A stretch of 32,029 nt of DNA from Firmicutes bacterium CAG:475 (GCA_000434435.1 FR895501.1:1-32029); one strand, 5' to 3'; counted from the first letter of the stretch, positions 13,719-22,133 are shown. The notes: generated from the letters alone by a model not told the origin. Program-made: numbers and translations.

Positions 13719-14940
13719 AAAAGTTAGAGAACCTCTTTTCCATCTTGTAAAAAGAACGGATTCGAATCCCAAAAGAGCGTGGCTTATTCGTATTGCGGCA
13801 TTCGTGTTTTCCGTACTTTTGTGCGCAATAGTCACCGTCGGCGTCACGGGAGAGGGATTTGATTTCTTCTTCAAATACTTCTTTAAGGGCGTTTTCGGTT
13901 CGGGCTTGCAAGTGTGGGACGCATTGCGCGAAACGGCAATTCTCTTGCTCCTCGCACTTGCGGTTACTCCGTGCTTCAAAATGAAGTTCTGGAATATCGG
14001 CGGCGAAGGTCAAGTGCTTATGGGGGCGTTGGGCTGTGCTGTGATAACCTACTTTTTGGGCGGAAAAGTCAGCGACGCGGGCACGATTATCCTTGCGTTT
14101 TTGATGTCGCTTGTCTTCGGTATGGCATGGGCGGTTATTCCCGCGCTGTTCAAGGCAAAATGGAATACCAACGAAACGCTTTTGACGCTCATGATGAACT
14201 ATATCGCAACCTGCCTTGTCAGCTATTTCATCAAGAAAGTCAAGCCCAACGGAACCGGCGACTTGTCTTTTTCAAGCGGCGTCGTTTCTCCCATTGCCGG
14301 CAACGAGTACATCCTTACTATTATTATCGTTGCGGTGATAACCGCGCTTATCGCTATTTATTTGAAGTATAGCAAGCACGGCTACGAGCTCACAGTCGTC
14401 GGCGAAAGCCCCAATACCGCAAGATATATCGGAATAAACAGCAAAAAAGTCATCATCCGTACGCTCATCCTTTGCGGTTTGATGTGCGGTATCGCAGGCT
14501 TCCTTCTCGTGTCCGTCAAAAACCATTCGATCAACCCTTCGGCGGTCAACGGCAGAGGTTTTACGGGCGTTTTGGTTTCTTGGCTTGCGCACTTCAATCC
14601 GCTTGCTATGGTGCTTACTTCTTTCCTTGTCGTGTTTATCAACAACGGCGCAAGCGAGGTGGGTACGTACGGCAGACTCGGAACATCTTATCCGTCCGTT
14701 ATGACGGGCATATTCTTCCTTTGCATCATCGCAACGGAGTTCTTCATCAACTACAAAGTTATGTTCAAACATTCGCTCAATTTGCCTTTCGGCAAGCTCA
14801 AACTTGCCTCTGCAAATACGGCGGAATACAAACAGAAAAGCGATGAAAACGACGCAATCGTATCGGACAAAGCGTTCGGCGAAGAGGTGGTCGAGCAATC
14901 TTGCCAAACGGAAGTAGAAAAGTCGGAGGAGGTTAAGTGA
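13711..14940 (+). CDS. ABC transporter permease 1 (nucleoside uptake)
   Basis: A 409-aa permease of the BPD_transp_2 type, as in YufP/BmpC-linked nucleoside importers. About ten hydrophobic segments, with family landmarks FWNIGGEGQVLMGA, KAKWNTNETLLTLMMNYIA and the loop GESPNTARYIGINSKKVI that contacts the ATPase. AAGGAGG lies 8 nt before the ATG, and the start overlaps the ATPase stop, indicating coupled translation. The last 45 residues form a hydrophilic, acidic tail (EVVEQSCQTEVEKSEEVK) beyond the final helix. It pairs with the next permease to form a heterodimer. Confidence 0.93.
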   Translation: MTKKVREPLFHLVKRTDSNPKRAWLIRIAAFVFSVLLCAIVTVGVTGEGFDFFFKYFFKGVFGSGLQVWDALRETAILLLLALAVTPCFKMKFWNIGGEGQVLMGALGCAVITYFLGGKVSDAGTIILAFLMSLVFGMAWAVIPALFKAKWNTNETLLTLMMNYIATCLVSYFIKKVKPNGTGDLSFSSGVVSPIAGNEYILTIIIVAVITALIAIYLKYSKHGYELTVVGESPNTARYIGINSKKVIIRTLILCGLMCGIAGFLLVSVKNHSINPSAVNGRGFTGVLVSWLAHFNPLAMVLTSFLVVFINNGASEVGTYGRLGTSYPSVMTGIFFLCIIATEFFINYKVMFKHSLNLPFGKLKLASANTAEYKQKSDENDAIVSDKAFGEEVVEQSCQTEVEKSEEVK

Positions 14941-14941
14941 T

Positions 14942-15892
14942 ATGGTTGAAATGATCGTTCAAGCAATCAGAATCGGCGCGGTGTTTCTTTTCGGATCGAC
15001 AGGCGAAACCGTGATTGAAAAATCGGGACACCTCAACCTCGGCATCCCCGGCACAATGTGTTTGGGTGCAGTCGGTGGTTGTATCGGCGCAAACCTTGCG
15101 TACAACGGCGGAGCCAGCGACGGCGGCGTCGTTATTATGGCGATGCTTATGGCAATGCTCTTTGCGGGGCTGTTCGGACTGTTGTACGGCTTCTTCACAA
15201 TTACGCTCAGATGCAATCAGAACGTAACAGGCCTTACGCTCACCACTCTCGGCACGGGCGTGCTCGGATTTTGGGGGCGTATGATGGCAAAAGAAGGCAC
15301 AACTTTCGTGCGCGCAAGCAAATGCTTCACGGCTCCTATGTTCGGCGCAGTTGGAGATGACGCATTCTCACAAATATTCCTCTCGCACGGCACGTTGATT
15401 TACGTTTCGCTCATCGTTGCGATAATCGTTGCATTCGTGCTTAAAAAGACGAGAAAGGGACTTTCGCTTTCCGCAGTGGGTGAAAATCCGGCGGCGGCGG
15501 ATGCGGTCGGTATCAACGTTATCGGTTACAAGTACACCGCTTGCGTCGTAGGTGCGGCAATTGCGGGACTTGGCGGCGCTTGCTATATCCTCACTTGCAC
15601 AAGAGGTTCGCTCGAATACGTCGTGGATGCGTTCGGCTGGCTTGCCGTTGCGCTCGTAATTTTCTCGCTGTGGCGTCCGGGACTCGGCATCATAGGTTCG
15701 TTTATCTTCGGTATGCTTTACATCATTGCGTCTTACGACGTGATTCCGACGGATCTTGCAGGCAAAGAGCTTGTGCAAATCATTCCTTATGCAGTCACGG
15801 CTCTCGTGCTTATCGTCATCTCGTTCTTCAATAAGAGAGAAACTCAACCGCCGGCGGCACTTGGCGTTTCCTATTTCAGAGAGGATAGATAG
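14942..15892 (+). CDS. ABC transporter permease 2 (nucleoside uptake)
   Basis: A 316-aa permease partner. Landmarks are FGSTGETVIEKSGHLNLGIPG near the N-terminus, CNQNVTGLTLTTLGTGVLGFWG, and the coupling loop GENPAAADAVGINVIGYKY. It starts 1 nt after the stop of permease 1, with GGAGG inside the end of that gene. It is the last gene of the xpt operon and is followed by a terminator at 15946. Confidence 0.94.
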   Translation: MVEMIVQAIRIGAVFLFGSTGETVIEKSGHLNLGIPGTMCLGAVGGCIGANLAYNGGASDGGVVIMAMLMAMLFAGLFGLLYGFFTITLRCNQNVTGLTLTTLGTGVLGFWGRMMAKEGTTFVRASKCFTAPMFGAVGDDAFSQIFLSHGTLIYVSLIVAIIVAFVLKKTRKGLSLSAVGENPAAADAVGINVIGYKYTACVVGAAIAGLGGACYILTCTRGSLEYVVDAFGWLAVALVIFSLWRPGLGIIGSFIFGMLYIIASYDVIPTDLAGKELVQIIPYAVTALVLIVISFFNKRETQPPAALGVSYFREDR

Positions 15893-15945
15893 ACAAAACC
15901 TAAAACATATATCGTGTTTGATAAAAATAAGCGTCAATAAAATTT

Positions 15946-15977
15946 AAGGCGGATAGCACGGCTATTTCGCCTTTTTT
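15946..15977 (+). terminator. terminator of the xpt/nucleoside-uptake operon
   Basis: AAGGCGGATAGC / GCTATTTCGCCTT form a stem with one bulged T and loop ACG, followed by TTTTTT. Confidence 0.82.
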
Positions 15978-16140
15978 CATACGATTTAAGAGCAAATCGA
16001 TTGTCTAATATTCGTTTCGTGTTGCGGATATTTTGTTTTCAAAACACACATCGTATTTTACACCGCAGCCGATTAAGATGTGAAAAGAGGCGGATAAAGT
16101 GGCGGCAAAAAAATCTGCGGAACAAATTGCCAAAAAATTA
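15978..16140. other. intergenic stretch before tRNA-Ala
   Basis: Together with its flanks about 300 nt lie between the permease stop and the tRNA. Besides the terminator and tRNA promoter there is a 13-nt palindrome TGTTTTcAAAACA (16034-16046) and a possible 22-codon frame (16099-16167, GTG start after GAGGCGG) that runs into the tRNA promoter. I do not call it a gene. Confidence 0.4.
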
Positions 16141-16168
16141 TTGCCAAAAGCAGATAATGTGATATAAT
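16141..16168 (+). promoter_or_regulatory. promoter of tRNA-Ala
   Basis: TTGCCA (16141-16146), 16 bp, TATAAT (16163-16168). The expected start lies about 18 nt before the mature tRNA 5' end. Confidence 0.75.
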
Positions 16169-16193
16169 AGCAAAGCAAATGAATTTGCGAATC

Positions 16194-16269
16194 GGGGATA
16201 TGGCTCAGTTGGTAGAGCGTCGCGTTCGCAATGCGAAGGCCAGGGGTTCGAATCCCCTTATCTCCACCA
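16194..16269 (+). tRNA. tRNA-Ala, anticodon CGC
   Basis: A full cloverleaf of 76 nt with encoded CCA. The acceptor stem is GGGGATA/TATCTCC, containing the G3:U70 pair that is the alanine identity element. D arm GCTC-AGTTGGTA-GAGC, anticodon arm TCGCG-TTCGCAA-TGCGA with CGC at 34-36, T arm AGGGG-TTCGAAT-CCCCT. It reads GCG codons. It stands alone with its own promoter and terminator. Confidence 0.97.
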
Positions 16270-16270
16270 G

Positions 16271-16302
16271 TGAACCGCGGTATACCCGTGGTTCATTTTT
16301 TT
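16271..16302 (+). terminator. terminator of tRNA-Ala
   Basis: A 10-bp stem TGAACCGCGG / CCGTGGTTCA (one G-U pair, loop TATAC) runs directly into TTTTTTT, 1 nt after the CCA end. Confidence 0.9.
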
Positions 16303-16367
16303 ATACAACCGACGGCGAAGAAGGTGTCTGTGGGGAGTATAGAAAATAAGTAAAGCGGGATTTGAGT

Positions 16368-17327
16368 ATGAAATCGGCAATTATCGGACTTGGTGTCATA
16401 GGCAAAGTACATTACGACGTTTTGAAAAGTCAAGACGCCGATATCGTTGCGTTGTGCGACGTTGACGAAAGCGTGCTTGACAAGTTCGACGGTGTGAAAA
16501 AGTATTCCGATTATAAAAAGATGCTGGATTGCGAGGATATCGACGTCGTGCATATTTGCACACCGCATTATTTGCATGCGGACATGGTGATTTACGCGCT
16601 TGAAAAGGGTGTGAACGTGCTTTGCGAAAAGCCGTTATGCATAAAAGAAGAGGACATCGGACGAATCGTCGAGGCAGAGAGCAAGTCGAGAGCAACGCTC
16701 GGCGTGTGCTTGCAAAACAGATACAACAATTCAAGCCGTTTCGTGAAGCAGTTGCTTGAAGGCAAAAAAGTCGATTTTGCGTTCGGCAACGTATCTTGGC
16801 ATCGCGACGAAGAGTATTATCGCACGGGCGCATGGCGCGGAAAACTCGCAACCGAGGGCGGTGGGGTGATGATAAATCAAGCCATTCACACTCTCGACCT
16901 CATGCAATGGATATGTGGTGCGCCAAAGAGCGTTTGCGCCAACACGTACAACTATTCGCTCAAAGGCATAATTGAAGCCGAGGACACTGTAATCGCAATG
17001 TTTAAGGGCGACACTGACTTCGAGTTTTTTGCGACCAACACCGCAAAAAGCGATTTGCCTATCGAGATACGCTTTATTTCCGGTGGCGACATAATCACGC
17101 TTTATCCCGACGAAGTGCTTGTCAACGGCAAAGTCGCCGACATCGAGCATTGTATGAAGGGCTACGGCAAGATTTCATACGGCAACGGCCACGAAAAACT
17201 TATCAAAGATTTTTATGATTGCGTCGCTCGCGGCGAAAAGTTTTGGATTGACGCAAAAGAAGGCTCGGCTTGTGTAAGGCAGGTGCTGGCTGCATACAGA
17301 AGCAACGGACAAGAAGTTCTCATTTGA
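16368..17327 (+). CDS. Gfo/Idh/MocA-family NAD(P)-dependent oxidoreductase
   Basis: A 319-aa cytoplasmic dehydrogenase of sugars or inositols. The Rossmann opening is AIIGLGVIGKVHYDVLK; the family EKP motif is in VLCEKPLCIKEED, and the catalytic histidine region is GGGVMINQAIHTLDLMQW. The C-terminal half is the usual open sheet domain that holds the substrate. The ATG at 16368 follows AAGCGGG; an in-frame TTG lies 6 nt upstream. It stands between the tRNA and the AraC gene, outside the uronate operon, and no separate promoter is clear, so readthrough from the tRNA unit is possible. The substrate is unknown; a second family member at 24.1 kb is only distantly similar. Confidence 0.88.
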   Translation: MKSAIIGLGVIGKVHYDVLKSQDADIVALCDVDESVLDKFDGVKKYSDYKKMLDCEDIDVVHICTPHYLHADMVIYALEKGVNVLCEKPLCIKEEDIGRIVEAESKSRATLGVCLQNRYNNSSRFVKQLLEGKKVDFAFGNVSWHRDEEYYRTGAWRGKLATEGGGVMINQAIHTLDLMQWICGAPKSVCANTYNYSLKGIIEAEDTVIAMFKGDTDFEFFATNTAKSDLPIEIRFISGGDIITLYPDEVLVNGKVADIEHCMKGYGKISYGNGHEKLIKDFYDCVARGEKFWIDAKEGSACVRQVLAAYRSNGQEVLI

Positions 17328-17443
17328 CTTTGCCAAACGGCAATACTACGTCAACGCCCCTCGCTTGCCAACTCATGTGCTACGTGTAAACTAGGGTTGT
17401 CTTGAGAGGAGTGTTTTTTTGTATTTCATCTGTTTGGCAAAGT
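17327..17443 (+). repeat. nested inverted-repeat structure at the 3' end of the oxidoreductase, with inner terminator
   Basis: The outer stem is a perfect 12-bp pair ACTTTGCCAAAC (17327-17338) / GTTTGGCAAAGT (17432-17443), starting at the last base of the stop codon. Inside, AACGCCCCTC (17353-17362) pairs with GAGGAGTGTT (17406-17415) except for one mismatch, and T7 at 17414-17420 follows, so this inner stem can terminate transcription. At the centre is a small hairpin CATGT-gct-ACGTG (17374-17386). Confidence 0.65.
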
Positions 17444-17490
17444 TATATAATGTTTTAGAGTTTTAAATATCCGCATAAAATTAATGGTTA

Positions 17491-18345
17491 TTATTGAAGA
17501 TTTATCGAGGCGTAAAACTGCTTCGGGGTGATGCCGTATTCGTTTTTGAAGGCGCGGAAAAAGTGCGTGTAATCGGAAAATCCGCATTTGATGGAAACCT
17601 CGGTGACGGGGTAGCCTTGTTCGATAAACTGTTTTGAAAGCACAAGGCGTTTTTTGAGGATATAACGGTGAGGGGAAGTGTTGGTGTTTTCTTTGAAAAC
17701 GTGCGCAAAATAGTATTTGTCCACAAAAAGTGCGGAAGCAATGGTATCCAGGGACAAATCCTCGGTGATATGCTCGCTTATGTAGTCTATAGCTTTTGTT
17801 ACGCACGGGTTGTTTTTGCCGTAAAATGCGAAATCGTCGGCATTTTGCAAGAAGTATTGTCCCAAAATCACGAGCAACGCTTTTATGCGCTCTTCGTTTT
17901 CTACGTCCGAGCCGAAAGCGTCATCTTGTGAATGGGCAACAGCGTCTAAACCGTGGCGGATTTTGTCCGAAATTACGCCGTTACGCACCAAAAAGGCATT
18001 GTGGGCTGACGCTTGCAAAAAGCAAGTGTTGAGGTCGGTTTTGGCGGTCGAAATACGCTTTAAATAGCGTTGATTCAGCCACAAAACGAAACGCTCGTAA
18101 GTTTCGGCGGAGTCCTTTATGTCGAGTTGGTGGAGCTTGTTTGGCGGTATAATAAGCACGTCGCCGGGGCGCAAGGCGTATTTGCAGTCTTCGATGATGT
18201 AAGTTGCCGAGCCTTGCAGAAAAAAATAGACTTCGGAAAAGTCGTGCGAGTGCATTTCGACGGTTTTGAAATCCTTGTCCTTTTTGTGATGCACCTCAAA
18301 AGTGGTCGTGCTCATTTGTTGATTTTCGTATTTGTCGAGTTTCAT
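17491..18345 (-). CDS. AraC-family transcriptional regulator, cupin sensor domain
   Basis: A 284-aa regulator. The N-terminal cupin shows FKTVEMHSHDFSEVYFFLQG and YALRPGDVLIIPPNKLHQ, a sugar-binding barrel in AraC relatives. The C-terminal pair of helix-turn-helices includes DLSLDTIASALFVDKYYFAHVFKE and VTEVSIKCGFSDYTHFFRAFKNEYGITPKQF, the classic family signature. It is divergent from the glucuronate operon, so it most likely activates that operon in response to a uronate; this is inference from position. The frame is open up to 18414, but the likely promoter at 18354-18381 leaves ATG 18345 as the first usable start; a second candidate is ATG 18315. Neither has a ribosome site. Confidence 0.92.
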   Translation of the reverse strand: MKLDKYENQQMSTTTFEVHHKKDKDFKTVEMHSHDFSEVYFFLQGSATYIIEDCKYALRPGDVLIIPPNKLHQLDIKDSAETYERFVLWLNQRYLKRISTAKTDLNTCFLQASAHNAFLVRNGVISDKIRHGLDAVAHSQDDAFGSDVENEERIKALLVILGQYFLQNADDFAFYGKNNPCVTKAIDYISEHITEDLSLDTIASALFVDKYYFAHVFKENTNTSPHRYILKKRLVLSKQFIEQGYPVTEVSIKCGFSDYTHFFRAFKNEYGITPKQFYASINLQ

Positions 18346-18353
18346 AAGTATAT

Positions 18354-18381
18354 AATATAACCAAAACAGCAATTTTTGCAA
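18354..18381 (-). promoter_or_regulatory. candidate promoter of the AraC gene
   Basis: On the minus strand: TTGCAA (18381-18376), 16 bp, TATATT (18359-18354). Eight bases separate the -10 from ATG 18345, so the message may be leaderless. Confidence 0.5.
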
Positions 18382-18402
18382 GTAAAAAAGCAATAATCGG
18401 GG

Positions 18403-18431
18403 TTTACTATGCAAAAGTTGAGTGGTAAAAT
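18403..18431 (+). promoter_or_regulatory. candidate promoter of the glucuronate operon
   Basis: TTTACT (18403-18408), 17 bp, TAAAAT (18426-18431). The weak -35 fits a promoter that needs an activator, such as the divergent AraC protein. No clear operator repeat was found in the roughly 60 bp between the two promoters. Confidence 0.45.
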
Positions 18432-18454
18432 TATTACAATAAGGAGTGTGGAAG

Positions 18455-19648
18455 ATGAGCTTTTTTGACGATAAACTTTTGCTTTCGGGCGATACGGCGC
18501 AAAAAATCTACGACGCTATTTCAAAGTTGCCCATAATCGATTATCATTGTCATCTCAACGAAGAAGAAATCAAATGCGACAAGCATTTTTCGGATATAGG
18601 CGAATTGTGGCTTTCGGGAGACCATTACAAATGGCGCGCGATGCGTCTTTGCGGCGTTGACGAGAGTTATATCACCGGCAATCGCTCGTACAAAGAGAAA
18701 TTTTTGAAATATGCCGAGATTATGCCCAAACTTATAGGCAATCCGCTTTACTATTGGACGCATATGGAACTCGTGCAAATTTTCGGAATAACCGAACCGT
18801 TGAACAAGGACAGCGCGGAAGATATTTATAAAAAAGCAAACGCCGTTTTGAAAGATTTGAGCGTGCAAAAATTGCTTGAAAAATTTGACGTGGAATATAT
18901 TGCGACGACGGACGATCCGTTTTCGGATTTGCACAATCACGGCGATATAAACGGCGTTAAAGTGCGCCCGACCTTCCGTCCCGACAGATGTTTTTCCGAA
19001 GGCGCGGACAAAACGACGCTAGAAGAAAGATTGGACTATTTCGTATCAAAAGGTTGCAAAATCGCAGATCACGGATTCGACAACTTCGATGACACCGAAA
19101 ATCTTGAATGGTTGATTGAAAAGTGCTATGAAAAGGGCATTGTGTTGCAACTTCATTTCGGCACGTTCCGCAATATAAATTCCGACGCTTTGCGTGCAAT
19201 CGGCAAAGACAGCGGCTTTGACGTTTTCAGAGATTTCGTCGCTACTGACGCGCTTGCAAAGTTGCTTGACAAAATGAACGCAAAACTCGGCGGATTGCCC
19301 AAAATCGTACTTTATCCTCTCAACGATGCATGTTTAAGAGCCGTTTGTGCGATTTCCGGTGCTTTTCCGAACGTGCTTGTCGGCGCGGCGTGGTGGTTTA
19401 ACGATACCGTATCAGGCATAAACAGGCAACTCGAAACCGTGTCGGAATACGCGGTTTTGGGTACGAATCTAGGTATGCTTACGGACAGCAGATCGTTCAG
19501 TTCGTACGTGCGTTTCGACTTTTTCAGAAGAATACTTGCGTCGTTTGTCGCAGACAAGGTCGACAAGGGCGAATACGATGAAAAGAGCGCGATTGCGCTT
19601 GCAAAAGATATTGCTTACAACAACGTCAAGGAGGCTCTCGGTTTATGA
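18455..19648 (+). CDS. uxaC: glucuronate isomerase, compact form
   Basis: Converts D-glucuronate to D-fructuronate (and galacturonate to tagaturonate) in the cytoplasm. At 397 aa it is about 70 shorter than the usual 465-475. Landmarks match: LPIIDYHCHL (metal-binding HxH), ELWLSGDHYKWRAMR, NPLYYWTHMEL, TTDDPFSDLHNH, VRPTFRPDR, LQLHFGTFRN, GAAWWFNDTVSGINRQLE and LGMLTDSRSFSSYVR. The loss is internal: segments expected after the TFRPD motif and after SDHGFD are missing, while catalytic motifs stay. AAGGAG precedes the ATG. Its last four bases ATGA are shared with the uxuA start. It is the first gene of the operon. Confidence 0.95.
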   Translation: MSFFDDKLLLSGDTAQKIYDAISKLPIIDYHCHLNEEEIKCDKHFSDIGELWLSGDHYKWRAMRLCGVDESYITGNRSYKEKFLKYAEIMPKLIGNPLYYWTHMELVQIFGITEPLNKDSAEDIYKKANAVLKDLSVQKLLEKFDVEYIATTDDPFSDLHNHGDINGVKVRPTFRPDRCFSEGADKTTLEERLDYFVSKGCKIADHGFDNFDDTENLEWLIEKCYEKGIVLQLHFGTFRNINSDALRAIGKDSGFDVFRDFVATDALAKLLDKMNAKLGGLPKIVLYPLNDACLRAVCAISGAFPNVLVGAAWWFNDTVSGINRQLETVSEYAVLGTNLGMLTDSRSFSSYVRFDFFRRILASFVADKVDKGEYDEKSAIALAKDIAYNNVKEALGL

Positions 19649-20685
19649 AAATGACGTTTCGCTGGTATGGCGAAAAAGATTGCATACCGTTAAATTACAT
19701 CAAGCAAATTCAAGGCATGAGCGGTGTGGTGACTGCGGTTTACGATACGCCCGTGGGCGAGGTTTGGGACGTAGAAAAACTTGAAAGACTCAAACGACTT
19801 TCAAACGACGCCGGACTTGAAATGGAAGTTATCGAGTCCGTGCCCGTGCACGAGGACATCAAGCTCGGAAAGCCGTCGAGAGATAAATATATCGAGGCGT
19901 ACAAGCAGAATATCATCAACTGCGGCAAGGTGGGCGTAAAGTGCATTTGCTACAACTTTATGCCCGTGTTCGACTGGTTGCGCACGGATTTGTATTTCAA
20001 GCATAAAGACGGCGCAACGTCGCTTGCCTACGACCATGAAAAACTGCTTGCGCTCGATCCTAAAAATCTGCATTTGCCGGGTTGGGACGAGAGTTATGGT
20101 CAAGACGAATTGAACGCGCTTTTGAAAGAATACGAGGGTATGACGCATCAAAAGTTGTTTGACAATCTCGTGTATTTCTTGAAAGCGATCATGCCTGCGT
20201 GCGACGAGGCGGGCGTAAATATGGCGATACATCCCGACGATCCGCCGTGGGATATGTTCGGACTTCCCAGAATCATTTGCAAGGAAGAGGATTACGACAA
20301 CTTGTTTGCAGCAGTGCCGAATATGCACAACGGCATCACGTTCTGCACGGGAAGTTTGGGTGCGGGAAGATTCAACGACCTTCCAAAAATGGCGAAGAAA
20401 TATGCAAATCGAATATACTTTGCGCACCTTCGTCAGCTCAAATACGACGGTGAAATCAATTTTTACGAAAACGGACACCAGACGAATTGCGGAAACGTAG
20501 ACGTGTACGGAATTGTCAAAGCTCTCGTAGAGGGCGGATTTGACGGTTACGTGCGCCCCGACCACGGCAGAAACGTGTGGGGAGAGGACGCAAAACCCGG
20601 CTACGGACTGTTTGACAGAGCTATGGGGGCGTGCTATCTTTCGGGACTTTTCGAAGCGGTTGAAAAGGATATGAATAGAAAATAA
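19645..20685 (+). CDS. uxuA: mannonate dehydratase
   Basis: Dehydrates D-mannonate to 2-keto-3-deoxy-D-gluconate. At 346 aa it has the normal length for the TIM-barrel family. Motifs: MTFRWYGEKDCIPLNYIKQI, VIESVPVHEDIKLG, CYNFMPVFDWLRTDL, the metal region NMAIHPDDPPWDMFGLPRI, TFCTGSLGAG, YFAHLRQLKY and GYVRPDHGRNVWGE. Translation is coupled to uxaC through the ATGA overlap. Confidence 0.97.
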   Translation: MKMTFRWYGEKDCIPLNYIKQIQGMSGVVTAVYDTPVGEVWDVEKLERLKRLSNDAGLEMEVIESVPVHEDIKLGKPSRDKYIEAYKQNIINCGKVGVKCICYNFMPVFDWLRTDLYFKHKDGATSLAYDHEKLLALDPKNLHLPGWDESYGQDELNALLKEYEGMTHQKLFDNLVYFLKAIMPACDEAGVNMAIHPDDPPWDMFGLPRIICKEEDYDNLFAAVPNMHNGITFCTGSLGAGRFNDLPKMAKKYANRIYFAHLRQLKYDGEINFYENGHQTNCGNVDVYGIVKALVEGGFDGYVRPDHGRNVWGEDAKPGYGLFDRAMGACYLSGLFEAVEKDMNRK

Positions 20686-20725
20686 CGATATAAACGATAT
20701 AAGGACTTAAAAAGGAGATATAGAT

Positions 20726-21556
20726 ATGAGCGTACCATTCAAAGTGGATTTAAGCGACAAAATCGTGGCAATCACGGGAGCGGGCGGAGTTATTTGCTCC
20801 GAGTTTGCTCGCGCGCTCGCCGAGTGCGGCGCAAAAGTCGCGCTTTTGGACATCAACTACGACGCTGTCAAAAAAGTTGCGGACGAGATAGGCGAAAACG
20901 CATGCGCCGTCAAGTGCAACTGTCTTGACAAAGCGGATATTTTCCGCGCGAAAAACGAAATCGAATACAAGTTCGGCAAAGTCAACTTTCTCATAAACGG
21001 AGCCGGCGGAAACAATCCCAAAGCAACCACCGACAACGAAACCATGACGCCCGACCTCGAAGGCGCAAAGGACTTTTTCGCACTTGACGAGAGCGGACTC
21101 AAATTTGTGTTCGACCTCAACATTACGTCTGCATTCTTGGTGTCGCAAGTGTTTGTCAAAGACATGGTAAAGACGGGCGGAAACGTCATCAATATCTCGT
21201 CGATGAACGCATTCAGACCTCTCACCAAAATCCCTGCGTACAGCGCGGCGAAGGCAGGCATTTCCAACTTCACAGAGTGGCTTGCGGTGCATTTTGCGCC
21301 TTGCAAAATTCGTTGCAACGCAATTGCGCCGGGCTTTTTCGTGACCAATCAAAACAGAACGCTTTTGTTCAACGCAGACGGCACGCCGACGGCGAGAACT
21401 GGCAAGATTTTGAACGCAACGCCTATGAAAAAGTTTGGCGAGATAAGCGACCTTATCGGTTGTTTGTTGTGGCTTGCCGACGACAAAGCGAGCGGCTTCG
21501 TTACGGGCACGGTTATCCCCGTGGACGGCGGCTTTTCGGCATACAGCGGGGTGTGA
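20726..21556 (+). CDS. SDR-family D-fructuronate reductase (mannonate oxidoreductase)
   Basis: A 276-aa short-chain dehydrogenase, read as the NAD(P)H-dependent step from fructuronate to mannonate. Nucleotide-binding motif TGAGGVICSEFARAL, NGAG in LINGAGGNNPKA, catalytic Ser in NVINISSMNAF, YSAAK active-site motif, and the late FFVTNQNRTLL segment seen in SDR mannonate oxidoreductases. E. coli UxuB belongs to a different fold family, so this is a non-homologous replacement. AAGGAG lies before the ATG. The function is well supported by its place between uxuA and eda, because this is the only step otherwise missing. Confidence 0.9.
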   Translation: MSVPFKVDLSDKIVAITGAGGVICSEFARALAECGAKVALLDINYDAVKKVADEIGENACAVKCNCLDKADIFRAKNEIEYKFGKVNFLINGAGGNNPKATTDNETMTPDLEGAKDFFALDESGLKFVFDLNITSAFLVSQVFVKDMVKTGGNVINISSMNAFRPLTKIPAYSAAKAGISNFTEWLAVHFAPCKIRCNAIAPGFFVTNQNRTLLFNADGTPTARTGKILNATPMKKFGEISDLIGCLLWLADDKASGFVTGTVIPVDGGFSAYSGV

Positions 21557-21557
21557 T

Positions 21558-22133
21558 ATGAAACAAGTTATTCCCGTCGTCGTGATTAACGACGCAAACG
21601 ACACCGTCGCAACGCTGTCCAAACTCAGAGAGGGCGGCATAAACTGCGCCGAAATCACGTTCCGCACCGCTTGTGCGAAAGAAGCGATTGCAATAGGCGT
21701 AAAAGAGTTTGCGGATATGAATATAGGCGCAGGCACGGTTATAAACGAAGAGCAGGCGAAAAGCGCGGTCGAAGCGGGCGCGAAGTTTATCGTTTCACCC
21801 GGTTTTTCAGACGAAGTGGCGCGCTACTGCATTGCAAACGACGTGCCGTATTATCCCGGTTGCGTAACGCCCACCGAGATTATGCGTGCACTCTCTTACG
21901 GACTTAATATAGTCAAGTTTTTCCCTGCCGGCGTGTATGGCGGACTTAAAGCGATGAAGGCTCTTGCCGCGCCGTTTCCTCAAATCAAATTCATTCCGAC
22001 GGGCGGCGTCGACCTTGCCAACCTCAAAGAATATCTCGATTTCGACAAGGTGTACGCAGTCGGCGGCTCGTTTATGATGAAAGGCGATATAGTCAATAAC
22101 TGCAAGGAGATTGTGAAGATATGCGAGTTGTAA
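21558..22133 (+). CDS. eda: 2-keto-3-deoxy-6-phosphogluconate aldolase
   Basis: Splits KDPG to pyruvate and glyceraldehyde-3-phosphate. A 191-aa class I aldolase, slightly shorter than the usual 205-215. Motifs: the catalytic Glu in GINCAEITFRT, IGAGTVINEEQAK, FIVSPGFSDEVA, PGCVTPTEIMRAL, the Schiff-base Lys in NIVKFFPAGVYGG, and FIPTGGVDLANL. The start is 1 nt after the SDR stop (TGATATG). Its end overlaps the kinase start by 13 bp. Confidence 0.96.
   Translation: MKQVIPVVVINDANDTVATLSKLREGGINCAEITFRTACAKEAIAIGVKEFADMNIGAGTVINEEQAKSAVEAGAKFIVSPGFSDEVARYCIANDVPYYPGCVTPTEIMRALSYGLNIVKFFPAGVYGGLKAMKALAAPFPQIKFIPTGGVDLANLKEYLDFDKVYAVGGSFMMKGDIVNNCKEIVKICEL

Noticed and set aside
20750..21736. 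A 328-codon open frame antisense to the SDR and aldolase genes
   Set aside because: Same kind of shadow frame; the plus-strand genes have clear motifs and spacing.
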